Positions 49,737 to 59,474 are shown, numbered from the stretch's first letter. The stretch: 64,000 nt of DNA from Saccharothrix deserti (GCF_009769385.1 NZ_ML775961.1:62001-126000), one strand, 5' to 3'. Notes: a model not told the origin generated them from the sequence alone. Program-made: numbers and translations.

Positions 49737-52700
49737 GCCTCGTCCTCGTCGACCAAGGCGCCGAGCAGGCGGTCGATCTCCGCGTCGGACAGCTCGTCCA
49801 ACTGGTCCAGCAGCGGCACCGGCCCGCGGTCCGCACCCGTGCCACCGCCCAGGTTCGCGCACAGCTCGGCGATGGTGGGCGCGGCGAACAGCGTCGCCAA
49901 CGGCAGGTCCACGTCCAGCGCGACGCGGACCCTTGCCAGCATCTGGGTCGCGGTCAACGAGTGGCCGCCCAGGGCGAAGAAGTTTTCGTGCACGCCCAGC
50001 GGCGCGTCCGCGGGCATGCTCAGCACCTCGCGCCAGATCTGCGCCAGCCGCCGTTCGTCGTCGTCACGCGGCTCGACCCGCTCGACGTCGTCTGTCGTCC
50101 ACACCGGATCGGGCAACGCGTCCCGGTCGATCTTGCCGGTGCCGGTGCGCGGCAGTTCGGGCAGCACGACGACCGCCGCCGGGAGCATGTAGTCGGGCAG
50201 GCCGGCGGCCAGGTGCGGGCGCACCCGCCGGCGCAACTCCTCCTCGTGGACGCCCGGGTCGGCGGGCACCGCGTACGCGACCAGACGCACGTCGGCGGCG
50301 TGCGCGGACCAGGCGATCACGACGGCGTGCGCCACGTCCGGGTGAGCGCGGAGCACGGCTTCGATCTCGCCCGGCTCGATCCGGTAGCCGCGCACCTTGA
50401 GCTGCCGGTCGGCACGGCCCAGGAACTCCAGCTTCCCGTCGGCGTGCCGGCGGACCAGGTCGCCGGACGCGTAGAGCCGACCGCCGGGCGTGCCGCCGAA
50501 CGGGTCGGGGCGGAACCGGTCCGCGGTCATGCCGGGCAGCCCGTGGTAGCCGCGGGCCACGCCCGCGCCGCCGATGTGCAACTCACCGATCACCCCCGGC
50601 GGCACCGGGCGCATGAGCGGGTCCAGCACGTACAGCGAGGTGCCCTTGAGCGCCGGTCCGAGCCGCACCGGGTCCGGCGCGCGCGACACGACACCGGCCG
50701 CCGAGTACACCGTGGTCTCGGTGGGGCCGTAGCCGTCGATCAGCGTCGCGCCGTCGGTCTGGAGGTCGTCGGCCAGGTCGCGGGTCATCGCCTCGCCGCC
50801 GCTGATCCGCAGCCGCACACCCGACGGGACACCACCCGCCGCGACGACCATCCGCCAGCTCGCCGGACCGCCCTGCACGACCGTCGCTCTCGTCTCGGCG
50901 ATGCGTGCCCGCAGCAGCGCGCCGTCCGCCACGTCGTCCGCCGGGATCACCACGAGCGTCGCGCCGCTGATGAGAGGGGCGAGCATCTCCACCGTGGACA
51001 CGTCGAACGCCGGTGTGGTGATGGAGGCGAGCCGGTCCTCGGGCGTCAGCTCCGTCATCTCGCCCATCGCGCGCAGCAACGCGGCGAGACCGCCCTGGGT
51101 GCACCGCACGCCCTTGGGTTTGCCGGTGGACCCCGAGGTGTGGATGACGTAGGCCAGCATGTCGGGGTGCTGCTTCACCGCCGGTGGCGGCGTGTCCGGT
51201 CGGGCGTCGAGGTCGGCGGTGTCCAGGTCGACCTCTGTCCACGGGCCGGTCAACGGTCCGGTGACCGCGCGCGACGCGCCGTCGGTGACGAGCACCGGCA
51301 CGTCGGAGCCGGTGGCCATGGCGGTGAGCCGTGCGGCGGGCCACGACGGGTCCAGCGGCAGGTAGCCCGCGCCCGCGCGCCACGCGGCGAGGATGCCGAC
51401 GACCATCGGCGCGCCGCGGTCCAGGCACAACGCCACCGGCTGGTCCGGCCGCACGCCCGTGGCGATCAGCACGTGCGCCAGGCGGTTGGCGGCACGGTCC
51501 AGTTCACCGCACGTCAACGCGCCCTCGACGGCGACCGCGTCCGGGTGCTCGGCCAGTGCGGCGAACACCAGGTCGGCGGCCGTCTCCGCGGGCACCTCAA
51601 CGGCGGGCACCTCGACGGCAGGTTCCTGCGGTGAGTCGTGGGTCAGCAGCAGTTCGGCAACCCGGTCGGCGGGGGAGGCGTGCACGGCGGCGACGAACAC
51701 CGCGTGCAGTGCGGCGATCGTCTCCGGCGTGAACAGCTCGGAGTCGTACTGCCAGCGCGCGAACCACCGCTCACCCGCCTGTTCGACGGTCAGCGACAGG
51801 TCGAACTTCGCCCCGCCGTTGGCGACCGCCTCGGGTCTCAACGTGATCGGCCCGGCCTCGCGCGCGGGCGGCACCGGCTCGACCGCGAACATCACCTGCA
51901 CCAGGGGCGCGTGGGCGAGTGTCCGTTGTGGCGCGACGATGTCCACCAGCTGCTCGAACGGCAGGTCCTGGTGGGCGAGCGCGGCCACGGTCGCGTTCTC
52001 GGCCGCCGCGACGACCTCCCCGAACGTCGTGTCCGGGGTGAACTTCGCGCGCAGCGGCAGGGTGTTGGCCACGAAACCGACCAGGCCCTCGGTCTCCGGC
52101 CGGGTGCGGGCCGCGACGGGCGTCGCCACCAGGAAGTCCGCCTGCCCGGTCACCCGGTGCAGCACGCACTGGAACACCGCCAGCAGCCGGGCGAACGACC
52201 CGTTGTCGACGCCCAGTTCCGCACGCAGCTCCGCGCCGCGCCCGGTGGGCGTCGCCGGTCGGGGCTTGTCGGTCGGCAACGGCAGCACGGTCGGCACGCC
52301 GTGCAGCGCCTCGCGCCAGAAGTCCGCGTCGGCGGCGAACGCGCCACCGTCGACCTGCTCCCGTTGCCACACCGCGTAATCCGGGTACTGCACGGGCAGT
52401 TCCGGCAGGCCGTGCGGCGCGCCCGTGACCTCGGTGGCGTACAGCAGGGCCAACTCGTCGAACAGCACCGCGCACGACCAGCCGTCGGCGATCGTGTGGT
52501 GCAGCACCAGGACCAGCACGTGCTCCTCGGGCGTGATCCCGATCAGCCCGGCCCGCACCAGCGGCCCGTCGTGCAGCGCGAACGGCCTGCCCACCTCCGC
52601 GCGCACCACCGCGTCCACGTCCGCCGACGGCAGCCGCACCAACGGCACGGTCAGCGTCGCGGACACCACCTGCACCGGCACGCCGTCCTCCGCCGCGAAC

Positions 52701-52915
52701 CGCGTCCGCAACGCCTCGTGCCTCGCCACCAGCGCGTTCAGGGCCACCTGCAAGGCGTTCACGTCCAGCGGGCCGTCGATGCCGACCCGCCGGCCGATGT
52801 TGTAGACCGGGCTCGCGGGCAGCAGCTGGTCGACCAGCCACAGCCTGCGCTGCCCGGACGAGGCGGGGAAGCGGAACACCTCGTCCGCCCGACCCTCCGG
52901 TATCACCGCGCTCAC
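49733..52915 (-). CDS. NRPS module C-A-T
   Basis: 1,060 residues from GTG 52915, overlapping the previous stop by GTGA. Condensation domain with HHTIADGWS near residue 140; adenylation with IHTSGSTGKPKG near 595, DGYGPTETTVYSA, and A10 Lys in TGTGKIDRDAL; carrier FFALGGHSLTATQ near 982. Specificity residues by eye: D-V-V-Q-I-G-G-V-Y-K, not one I can match; a small or aliphatic residue is likely. Second module if colinear. No E or MT domain. Stop overlaps the KMO-like gene start. Confidence 0.95.
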   Translation of the reverse strand: MSAVIPEGRADEVFRFPASSGQRRLWLVDQLLPASPVYNIGRRVGIDGPLDVNALQVALNALVARHEALRTRFAAEDGVPVQVVSATLTVPLVRLPSADVDAVVRAEVGRPFALHDGPLVRAGLIGITPEEHVLVLVLHHTIADGWSCAVLFDELALLYATEVTGAPHGLPELPVQYPDYAVWQREQVDGGAFAADADFWREALHGVPTVLPLPTDKPRPATPTGRGAELRAELGVDNGSFARLLAVFQCVLHRVTGQADFLVATPVAARTRPETEGLVGFVANTLPLRAKFTPDTTFGEVVAAAENATVAALAHQDLPFEQLVDIVAPQRTLAHAPLVQVMFAVEPVPPAREAGPITLRPEAVANGGAKFDLSLTVEQAGERWFARWQYDSELFTPETIAALHAVFVAAVHASPADRVAELLLTHDSPQEPAVEVPAVEVPAETAADLVFAALAEHPDAVAVEGALTCGELDRAANRLAHVLIATGVRPDQPVALCLDRGAPMVVGILAAWRAGAGYLPLDPSWPAARLTAMATGSDVPVLVTDGASRAVTGPLTGPWTEVDLDTADLDARPDTPPPAVKQHPDMLAYVIHTSGSTGKPKGVRCTQGGLAALLRAMGEMTELTPEDRLASITTPAFDVSTVEMLAPLISGATLVVIPADDVADGALLRARIAETRATVVQGGPASWRMVVAAGGVPSGVRLRISGGEAMTRDLADDLQTDGATLIDGYGPTETTVYSAAGVVSRAPDPVRLGPALKGTSLYVLDPLMRPVPPGVIGELHIGGAGVARGYHGLPGMTADRFRPDPFGGTPGGRLYASGDLVRRHADGKLEFLGRADRQLKVRGYRIEPGEIEAVLRAHPDVAHAVVIAWSAHAADVRLVAYAVPADPGVHEEELRRRVRPHLAAGLPDYMLPAAVVVLPELPRTGTGKIDRDALPDPVWTTDDVERVEPRDDDERRLAQIWREVLSMPADAPLGVHENFFALGGHSLTATQMLARVRVALDVDLPLATLFAAPTIAELCANLGGGTGADRGPVPLLDQLDELSDAEIDRLLGALVDEDEA

Positions 52916-55900
52916 CGCAGTCCCTCCCCCCTCTTCCGGCCTGCCTTCTCCGGCCACCCCCGCCGGTCGACCGCGACGACCCGGAACTCCGCCGTGTGCC
53001 GGGCGCCCGCGGCGTCGGTCAACCACAGCTGGTCCGGGCCGGGCAGCATCTCGCCGACGCCCATCGGCGCGTCCGGCTTCTCCCGGTCCAGCGCGCGCAC
53101 CGCGTGCGCGAACAACTCGACCGACGGCTGACTCTCCAGATCCACGTAGAACGGTTTGTGCTCCACCGGGCTCTTCACGAACACGAACCTCGGCACGCCG
53201 TGCTCACGGCGCCAGGCCTGTGCCCGCAGGAACCGGGTCCCCTCGTCGGCGGCGAACGCGAACGCCTGGCGGGCGCTGGGCAATCGCCAGCCCTCCCTGG
53301 CGACGACCAGCCGGTCCAGGCTGACCCGCGGCGTGTGCTCGCCCGCGGGCACCAGCCGGAAGTGCTGCACCAACTGCGCCATGACCTGCTCGTTCAGCAG
53401 CTCGACCAGGTCGACGTCCACCCGACCGCCCCGGCTGCGCGCCACCAGCCGCCCGCCGCTCTCGATCACCTCGCACGCGCTGACGGGGACCGCGTCGCGC
53501 AACCCCGGCCCGCAGGCGTCGTGCCCGAACACGATCTTCAGGTCGTCCGGTGACACCAGCGCGTCGGCGAGCCGTTGCGGCGTGCCGCCCTCCTCGCGGG
53601 TGGTGGCCAGCACGACCCGGGGCCCGGCCATGTCGTGGCTCATCGCCGCGCGCAGTTGGGCCGGATCGGGGTGCTGCGACACGAACAACGCCGACCGCAT
53701 GGTGTTCACGCCGGGGTGCACCTCGCCCAGCACCCACTGATAGTCGCCGGCCCGGATCGCGTCCTCGTTCTTCGCGGCGATCAGCACGTCCGGGCTGTGC
53801 TGGACCGCGCCACGCCACCCCGGACGCGGTGCGGCGAACGCCTTGAGCACGGCGTCCCGCACGTCGGCCACCCGGTAGTGGATGTCGTGCCCGTCTCGGG
53901 TTCCGAGGGCCTTGGCCCAGCGGTCCTGCAACGCCTGGACGAGCCGGTCGATCAGCCGTTCGTCGAGCCGGAAGATCGTGTCGTTGGCCCACAACCAGAA
54001 GTCCGCCAACCGCACCCGGTCCGAACCGGTGGCCGCGACCCGTTCGCGGTACACCTCGCGCAGCGCCCGCCCGTACAGCGCCGCGCCTGCCGACGTGAAC
54101 CAGCGCGCGGCTTCCAGCACGAGCGACAACGGTGACCACAGCGTTTCCACCAGGGCGGGGGAGAGGGTGACGTCGAGATCACGTCGGCACTCCTCGTGCA
54201 CCACCGTGCGGCCGGCGTAGAACAGGCCCGGTCGACGCACCGCCGCCGTGCCGGTGATGGCGGTGAACTTCTGGTGCAGGTCGCCGATCGCGTGCACCAA
54301 CCGGTCCGGGTCGCCCACGGCGGCGGCAACCCTGTCCCGTCCCTGCTCGACCTCGTCCAGTGCCCGCTCGGCTCCGGACCGGACGTCCGGGTCACCGATG
54401 GCCGCGATCTGCTCGCGCAACGCCGCCTCCGGCACCAACGCCTCCGGCGGCACCTCCAACGACCAGGCGATCCGCTTGGCCTGCCGCAGTCGTTCGAGGG
54501 CGGTCAGCACGTCCTGGACCGGGTGCCCGAGGTCGCCCGCGATCGCGTCCGGTCGCGTCAGCCCGTCGCACGCGGCGAGGACGTCGGCGTCCAACGCGGG
54601 CAGCCGCACCGGATCGGTCATCGGGACGTGCATCGTGTCGCCGACGACGTCCACGAACGGCATCCGCCTCGGCACCGCCCACGGCCGGACGGCGTCGGTG
54701 GTCAACGCCTCGGCCAGCTGTTGGACGGCCCAGTTCTCCAGGTAGACGGTGCGCGAGTCGATCAGGTCGGGGCCGGGTTTCGCGGTGAGCGCGGCCGGTG
54801 CGTCGTCCTCGACCCGTGCCCAGCCGACCGGCCCGAAGAAGCCGATGGTGTCGTTCTTCGCGCAGTAACGCTGGAGGTAGCTGACGACCGTGTGCTCCCA
54901 GCGCCGGTAGTCGACGTTGCGGGAGGCGGGCCGGTCGCCGGAGAGCGCCTTGTGCAACGCGTCGACAGCGGTCTGAAGGGCACGCGGGTTCTGCCACGCG
55001 ACGGCTTCCCGGAACTTCGCGTCCCCACTGACCACCCGCAACACCTCGGCGGCGGCCTTGCGCCCCTCCTCGAACCGGGCCGTGTAATCGACAAGCCGAG
55101 CATCGTGCCGCGCCGCAGCCTCGGCAGCCGCAGCCAACGCCGCATCAACCGCCAACGCTGTTTCGTTCACGGCCAGCGCCGCGCGAGCCTCGATGAACCG
55201 TCCCTTGCGGACCAGTCGCCCGATCCGCCGCAACGCCGACCGCCGCTCGCCTTCCGCCTGGTCCTCGACGTCCCGCAGCACTCGGAACGCCGTCCACCGG
55301 GCCTCGCTCACCGCGTCCTCGGCCGCCAGCACCGCCTCCGCCGCACGCGCCGCGTCCGGGCTCGCCACCGCCAACAGGGGCTCGATGCCGAATCCCGTGC
55401 CGCGCAGTTCGACCCACCGCCACGCGGCCCAGTCACCGTCCCCGCCCGGCAATACCAGGTGGTCCGCGACCGGCCGCGCCGAGGTGCGTTGCGCGGGCAC
55501 CAGGTACGCCGACCGGTCCCGTCGTGTGATCCCGGCCGACAGACCGCCCAACGACGCGTCCAACACCGCCGCGCACGCCGCCAGCGTCCGGGCCCGGTGC
55601 AGATCGGCGACCGGCACCTCGACCCCGAACTCCTCGCGCACCCGGAACACCAACCGCACCGCGAGCAGCGAGTTGCCGCCCACCGCGAAGAAGTCGTCCT
55701 CGGCGAACACCTCCGACGCGCCCAGCAGGTTCGCCCACACCTTCGCCAACCGCCGTTGCGTGGCGGTCGAAGGTCGGGTTCGGTCCGTGCCCCGCGCGCC
55801 CGGGGCACGGACCGAGCGCAGTGCCGCCCGGTCCACCTTGCCGCTGCCGTTCAGCGGCAACTCCGGCAGCGGCACGTACCGCGCCGGGCAGAGGAAGGCG

Positions 55901-58620
55901 GGCAGCCGTTCCGCGACGTGCGCGCGCACGTCCTCGATCTCCAACGAGCCGGTCGGCACGACGTAGGCCACCAGGTGCCTGGCGTCGCCGTCACCGAACG
56001 GCAGCACGGCCGCCGCGCCGACCGCCGGGTGCTCCCGCAACACGGCCTCGACCTCGGCCGGCTCCACCAGGAACCCGCGCACCTTGACCTGCCGGTCCGC
56101 GCGCCCCAGGAACTCCAGCACCCCGTCCGGCCGCCACCGGGCCAGGTCACCGGTCCGGTACAGCCGCCCGCCCGGCACACCGCCGAACGGGTCGGGCACG
56201 AACTTCGACGCGGTCGACGCGGGCGCGGCCCAGTACCCGCGCGCCAGCCCGTCACCACCGGTGTACAGCTCACCGGGCACACCCACCGGCACCGGCCGCA
56301 TCCACTCGTCCAGCACGTACACCGTGGTCCGCTGGATCGGCGTGCCGATCGGCACGGTCGCGCCCACGTCCTCGGCCGACCTCACCACGTGGCACGTCGT
56401 GAACGTGGTGTTCTCCGTCGGCCCGTACCCGTTGACCACCGGCTTCCCACCGCGCGCCGCCAACGCCGCGCGCACCGCGTCCGGAGCCAGCACGTCACCA
56501 CCGGCCAGCAGCTGCTCCACACCGGCCAACAGCGACGCGTCCAACTGGTGGAACAGCCCGGCGGTCAACCACAGCACGCTCACCCGGTGCACGCGCAGCA
56601 ACTCGCCCAGCACCGCCGGGTCGAGGGGCCCGGACGGCGCGGCCACCACCCGACCACCGGTCAGCAGCGCGCCCCACACCTCCAGCGTGGTCAGGTCGAA
56701 CGCGGTCGCGGACAGGTGCAGGAACGTCTGCCCCGGCCCGAACCGCCCGAACGTCGGCCGCGTCACCAGCCGCACCACGCCCCGGTGCGGCACGGCGACA
56801 CCCTTGGGCCTGCCGGTCGACCCCGACGTGTAGTTCACGTATGCCACGCCCAGCGGATGCACGGCGGCCACCGGGAATACCGGCGACTCCGCCGAGAGGT
56901 CCACTTCGGACAGCACCACCGACGCCACCCCGTCCGGTAGCACGCGCGGCCGGTCGGCCACCACCAGCGGCGTGCCGGACTCGCGCAACGCCGCCGCGTC
57001 CCGCGCCACCGGGTTGGCCGGGTCCAGCGGCAGGTACGCGGCACCGGTCTTCAGCACGGCCAGCACCGCGGTCACGAAGTCCGCACCACGCGGCAGCGAC
57101 AGCGCCACCGGCCGGTCCACCTGTGCGCCACGCGCCACCAGCACGTGCGCCAACCGGTTCGACCGCTCGTCCAACTCCGCGTAACCCAGCCACCGTTCAC
57201 CGTCGAACACCGCGTCCGCATCCGGCCGCAGCCGCACCTGCTCGGCGAACAGGTCCGGCACGGTCGCGTCCGCCGGGTAGTCGACGGCGGTGTCGTTCCA
57301 CTTCTCCAGCACCCGCACGAGCTCACGCGGCTCGGTCAGCTCCCGCACCGGACGGCCCGGCGCCTCGGCCATACCCGCGAGCAGGTCCCGAACCTGCGTC
57401 AACAGGGCGTCCGGCGCCCAGTCGGGGAACCGGCCGGTGTCGTGGATGAGCCGGAAGCTCAAGCGCGGCTCGGCGAAGGCGTACAACGTCATGGCATAAC
57501 CGGGGGTGCGCAGGATGCGCACCTGTCTGCCTTCCGGCGCGGACGGCCGCGCGGACAGCACCGTGCCCAGCTCGCGGTGCTCGAACAGCACCAGGCTCCG
57601 CATCAACGGCACCTCGTGCCCGGCCGCGCGCTGGATCACCGGCAACGGGCACAACTGGTGGTCGCGCGCCCGCACCGACCGTTCCCGCACCGACAGCAGC
57701 CAGTCGGCCACCGACGCGTCCCGGTCCACCGGCAACCACAGCGGCACGGTCGCCAGCAGCAGCCCCAGCATGTCCTGCGCGCCCTCGACGGTGCCGTGCC
57801 GCGCCGCCCTCGTCACCCCGAACACCGCCTCGTCGGCGTGCGCGTGCGTGGTCAGCACCAGGCCCCACGCGGCCAGCACGACCGTGTTCACCGTGACACC
57901 CGCCTGCGCGGCCAGCGCCCGCACGGCTTCGGTCTCGGTGTCGGACAGGTCGAGCGCCGTGGTGGCCATGACCGGCGTGTCCGGTCCGGCGTGCTCCAGC
58001 GGCAGTGGGCCGGGCTCCGGCAGCCCGGCCAGTTCCGCCGCCCAGAACCGCTCGTCGGCCGCCTGTGCCGGGTGGTCCGGCGCGGTCCGGGCGTCGTACC
58101 AGTGGGCGTAGTCGGCGAAGTCCGGGCGCGGCGCGAACTCCAGCGGGCCGCCCGCGCGCCGGGCCGCGTAGTCGTCGTCGATCTCGGCCAGCAGCATCGC
58201 CAGCGACCGGCCGTCGAGGATCGCGTGGTGGAAGGTCGCGACCACCACGTCACCGGGCAGCGCCACGACCCGCAGCGGCGGCGCGGACACCGGGTCCACC
58301 CCGGCCCGCCGGTCGGCCGCCAGGAACGCCGCCAGGTCGGTCACCGAGTCGTCCACCAGCACCGGGACGTCCTCGGCGGGCCCCGGCCACTGCTCCATGC
58401 CGCTGTCGGCGCGCCAGGCGAACCGGGTCCGCAGCAACGGGTGCCGTTCGACGGCGGCCCGCCACGCCGCCAGGTAGGCGGTGGCGTCCAGGCCGTGCGG
58501 CCAGTGCTGCACGCACTGGATCACGTCCGTCCCGGCCGACGGGTCCCGCAGTCCGGCCGCGATCATTCCGCTCTGCAACGGCAGAGCGGGCGCGAGCCGC
58601 GACACCGAATCCGTGTGCAC
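52912..58620 (-). CDS. NRPS module C-A-T fused to a LanB-like (lantibiotic dehydratase N-terminal) domain
   Basis: 1,902 residues from GTG 58620 (GGGAGGA upstream; ATG 58674 is an alternative). Condensation HHAILDGRS near residue 130; adenylation TSGSTGRPKG near 597, NGYGPTENTTF, A10 Lys in GSGKVDRAAL; carrier FFAVGGNSLLAV near 980. From about 1060 to 1890 a LanB-like domain follows: VSYLQRYCAKNDTIGFFGPV near 1258 and RFVFVKSPVEHKPFYVDLES near 1815, both hallmarks of Lant_dehydr_N. The SpaB_C elimination domain is not seen. Adenylation residues by eye D-L-L-W-L-G-G-T-F-K, close to Val codes. LanB-type domains use aminoacyl-tRNA, so a tRNA-dependent step on the carrier-bound substrate is proposed. 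Confidence 0.93.
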   Translation of the reverse strand: MHTDSVSRLAPALPLQSGMIAAGLRDPSAGTDVIQCVQHWPHGLDATAYLAAWRAAVERHPLLRTRFAWRADSGMEQWPGPAEDVPVLVDDSVTDLAAFLAADRRAGVDPVSAPPLRVVALPGDVVVATFHHAILDGRSLAMLLAEIDDDYAARRAGGPLEFAPRPDFADYAHWYDARTAPDHPAQAADERFWAAELAGLPEPGPLPLEHAGPDTPVMATTALDLSDTETEAVRALAAQAGVTVNTVVLAAWGLVLTTHAHADEAVFGVTRAARHGTVEGAQDMLGLLLATVPLWLPVDRDASVADWLLSVRERSVRARDHQLCPLPVIQRAAGHEVPLMRSLVLFEHRELGTVLSARPSAPEGRQVRILRTPGYAMTLYAFAEPRLSFRLIHDTGRFPDWAPDALLTQVRDLLAGMAEAPGRPVRELTEPRELVRVLEKWNDTAVDYPADATVPDLFAEQVRLRPDADAVFDGERWLGYAELDERSNRLAHVLVARGAQVDRPVALSLPRGADFVTAVLAVLKTGAAYLPLDPANPVARDAAALRESGTPLVVADRPRVLPDGVASVVLSEVDLSAESPVFPVAAVHPLGVAYVNYTSGSTGRPKGVAVPHRGVVRLVTRPTFGRFGPGQTFLHLSATAFDLTTLEVWGALLTGGRVVAAPSGPLDPAVLGELLRVHRVSVLWLTAGLFHQLDASLLAGVEQLLAGGDVLAPDAVRAALAARGGKPVVNGYGPTENTTFTTCHVVRSAEDVGATVPIGTPIQRTTVYVLDEWMRPVPVGVPGELYTGGDGLARGYWAAPASTASKFVPDPFGGVPGGRLYRTGDLARWRPDGVLEFLGRADRQVKVRGFLVEPAEVEAVLREHPAVGAAAVLPFGDGDARHLVAYVVPTGSLEIEDVRAHVAERLPAFLCPARYVPLPELPLNGSGKVDRAALRSVRAPGARGTDRTRPSTATQRRLAKVWANLLGASEVFAEDDFFAVGGNSLLAVRLVFRVREEFGVEVPVADLHRARTLAACAAVLDASLGGLSAGITRRDRSAYLVPAQRTSARPVADHLVLPGGDGDWAAWRWVELRGTGFGIEPLLAVASPDAARAAEAVLAAEDAVSEARWTAFRVLRDVEDQAEGERRSALRRIGRLVRKGRFIEARAALAVNETALAVDAALAAAAEAAARHDARLVDYTARFEEGRKAAAEVLRVVSGDAKFREAVAWQNPRALQTAVDALHKALSGDRPASRNVDYRRWEHTVVSYLQRYCAKNDTIGFFGPVGWARVEDDAPAALTAKPGPDLIDSRTVYLENWAVQQLAEALTTDAVRPWAVPRRMPFVDVVGDTMHVPMTDPVRLPALDADVLAACDGLTRPDAIAGDLGHPVQDVLTALERLRQAKRIAWSLEVPPEALVPEAALREQIAAIGDPDVRSGAERALDEVEQGRDRVAAAVGDPDRLVHAIGDLHQKFTAITGTAAVRRPGLFYAGRTVVHEECRRDLDVTLSPALVETLWSPLSLVLEAARWFTSAGAALYGRALREVYRERVAATGSDRVRLADFWLWANDTIFRLDERLIDRLVQALQDRWAKALGTRDGHDIHYRVADVRDAVLKAFAAPRPGWRGAVQHSPDVLIAAKNEDAIRAGDYQWVLGEVHPGVNTMRSALFVSQHPDPAQLRAAMSHDMAGPRVVLATTREEGGTPQRLADALVSPDDLKIVFGHDACGPGLRDAVPVSACEVIESGGRLVARSRGGRVDVDLVELLNEQVMAQLVQHFRLVPAGEHTPRVSLDRLVVAREGWRLPSARQAFAFAADEGTRFLRAQAWRREHGVPRFVFVKSPVEHKPFYVDLESQPSVELFAHAVRALDREKPDAPMGVGEMLPGPDQLWLTDAAGARHTAEFRVVAVDRRGWPEKAGRKRGEGLR

Positions 58621-58764
58621 CAAATCCTCCCGGCGAATGTGTGTTTCGGGCGCGCACGACCGAACCGGCCTCACCGGGAATTCCCCGGGCCGTTTTTCGG
58701 ACAGCGTTATTCGCCCCTTTGTGCGGGCGTGCGGTAATACGTGAACCGGGTGCCGGGCGGAGCG
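58621..58764 (-). other. Spacer between MbtH and first NRPS gene
   Basis: 144 bp without a recognisable gene. It holds the palindrome GGGAATTCCC (58676-58685) within CCGGGAATTCCCCGG, a possible operator or hairpin. No precursor-peptide ORF was seen. Confidence 0.5.
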
Positions 58765-58980
58765 TCAGCCGCGGTGCGCGGCGACGTGCTCGCGGACGCT
58801 GCGCGGGCGCATGTCCGTCCACACCCGGTCGATGTGGGCCAGGCACTCTTCCCTGGTACCGCGCGTCCCCTCGGCCCGCCATCCCAGCGGGAGGTCCCGG
58901 TCGGCGAACCAGACCGAGTACTGCTCCTCGTCGTTCACCACGACCAGGAATTCGTGGTAATTCGCGTTCTCGTTACTCAT
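58765..58980 (-). CDS. MbtH-like protein
   Basis: 71 residues from ATG 58980. Family core: FLVVVNDEEQYSVWFADRDL, then LGWRAEGTRGTREECLAHID and RVWTDMRPRSVREH, with the three invariant Trp residues. MbtH proteins bind and activate adenylation domains and are often required for them. It lies first in the operon, just upstream of the four NRPS genes, and would serve one or more of their A domains. The usual Pro of the SVWPAD motif is Phe here. Confidence 0.95.
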   Translation of the reverse strand: MSNENANYHEFLVVVNDEEQYSVWFADRDLPLGWRAEGTRGTREECLAHIDRVWTDMRPRSVREHVAAHRG

Positions 58981-59211
58981 GCAGTGATCTCCTGCCCCTT
59001 GGCGGATGCGGGCGGGTCGCCGTTCGCGCAAGGTTACGCTTCGGCTCTCAGAATGTGGAATCCACTGAACGGTCGAACCCCTCATTGGGGATGCCTGGCG
59101 CGAACTATTCAACCTTCCTATGGCGCGTCGCGCGCCGTGTTCGACCGGTTACGCGAACGTTTCCACAGCGCGGCCGGTATCAATTCCCGGTGGCTGTGGA
59201 ATCGACATCTT

Positions 59212-59225
59212 GTTATCGCTAACAG
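59212..59225 (+). promoter_or_regulatory. LacI-type operator 1
   Basis: TGTTATCGCTAACA, a near-perfect inverted repeat of the TGTTAGCG/TAACA type used by LacI-family regulators of sugar genes. 263 bp upstream of the GH43 start. Confidence 0.7.
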
Positions 59226-59331
59226 ACGACCGCTGTACCGCCGAACGGGTGGAGCCGTCGAACCCCCTTCGACTCCAGGCGGTCGCTTGAAGGGTCCAGT
59301 AGCTCGTCTATTGAACCGCGCCTGATCGTGC

Positions 59332-59345
59332 TGTTAGCGTTAACA
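59332..59345 (+). promoter_or_regulatory. LacI-type operator 2
   Basis: TGTTAGCGTTAACA, the same motif as operator 1 and exactly 120 bp downstream of it; 130 bp before the GH43 start. Both together suit repression by DNA looping. Confidence 0.75.
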
Positions 59346-59474
59346 GTCGTGCGCGGCGGAGTAGACGGCGATCCCGTCCACCCCGCCGCCACACCACCCA
59401 CACCCGGCCCGCACCAGGCTCGACGCCCGCGGGCCGTTCGTGTTCGTCCATGCAGCGTCGCAGGGAGAGCAACC

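Larger units (their letters stand above)
58981..59474. promoter_or_regulatory. Divergent promoter region between the NRPS cluster and the GH43 gene
   Basis: 494 bp without a gene. It contains GTGGAATCCAC (59055-59065, arms of 5) and CCCC-TCATT-GGGG (59078-59090) near the MbtH side, and two LacI-type operators near the GH43 side. The cluster's own regulator is not in the window. Confidence 0.5.

Noticed and set aside
15025-58620. Direct functional link between the two tRNA genes and the tRNA-using LanB-like domain
   Set aside because: They are about 38 kb apart with unrelated genes between; tempting because LanB-type enzymes use aminoacyl-tRNA, but nothing in the sequence ties them.
58621-58764. 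Lanthipeptide precursor gene next to the LanB-like domain
   Set aside because: No short ORF with a Ser/Thr/Cys-rich core was found in this spacer or around the operon.
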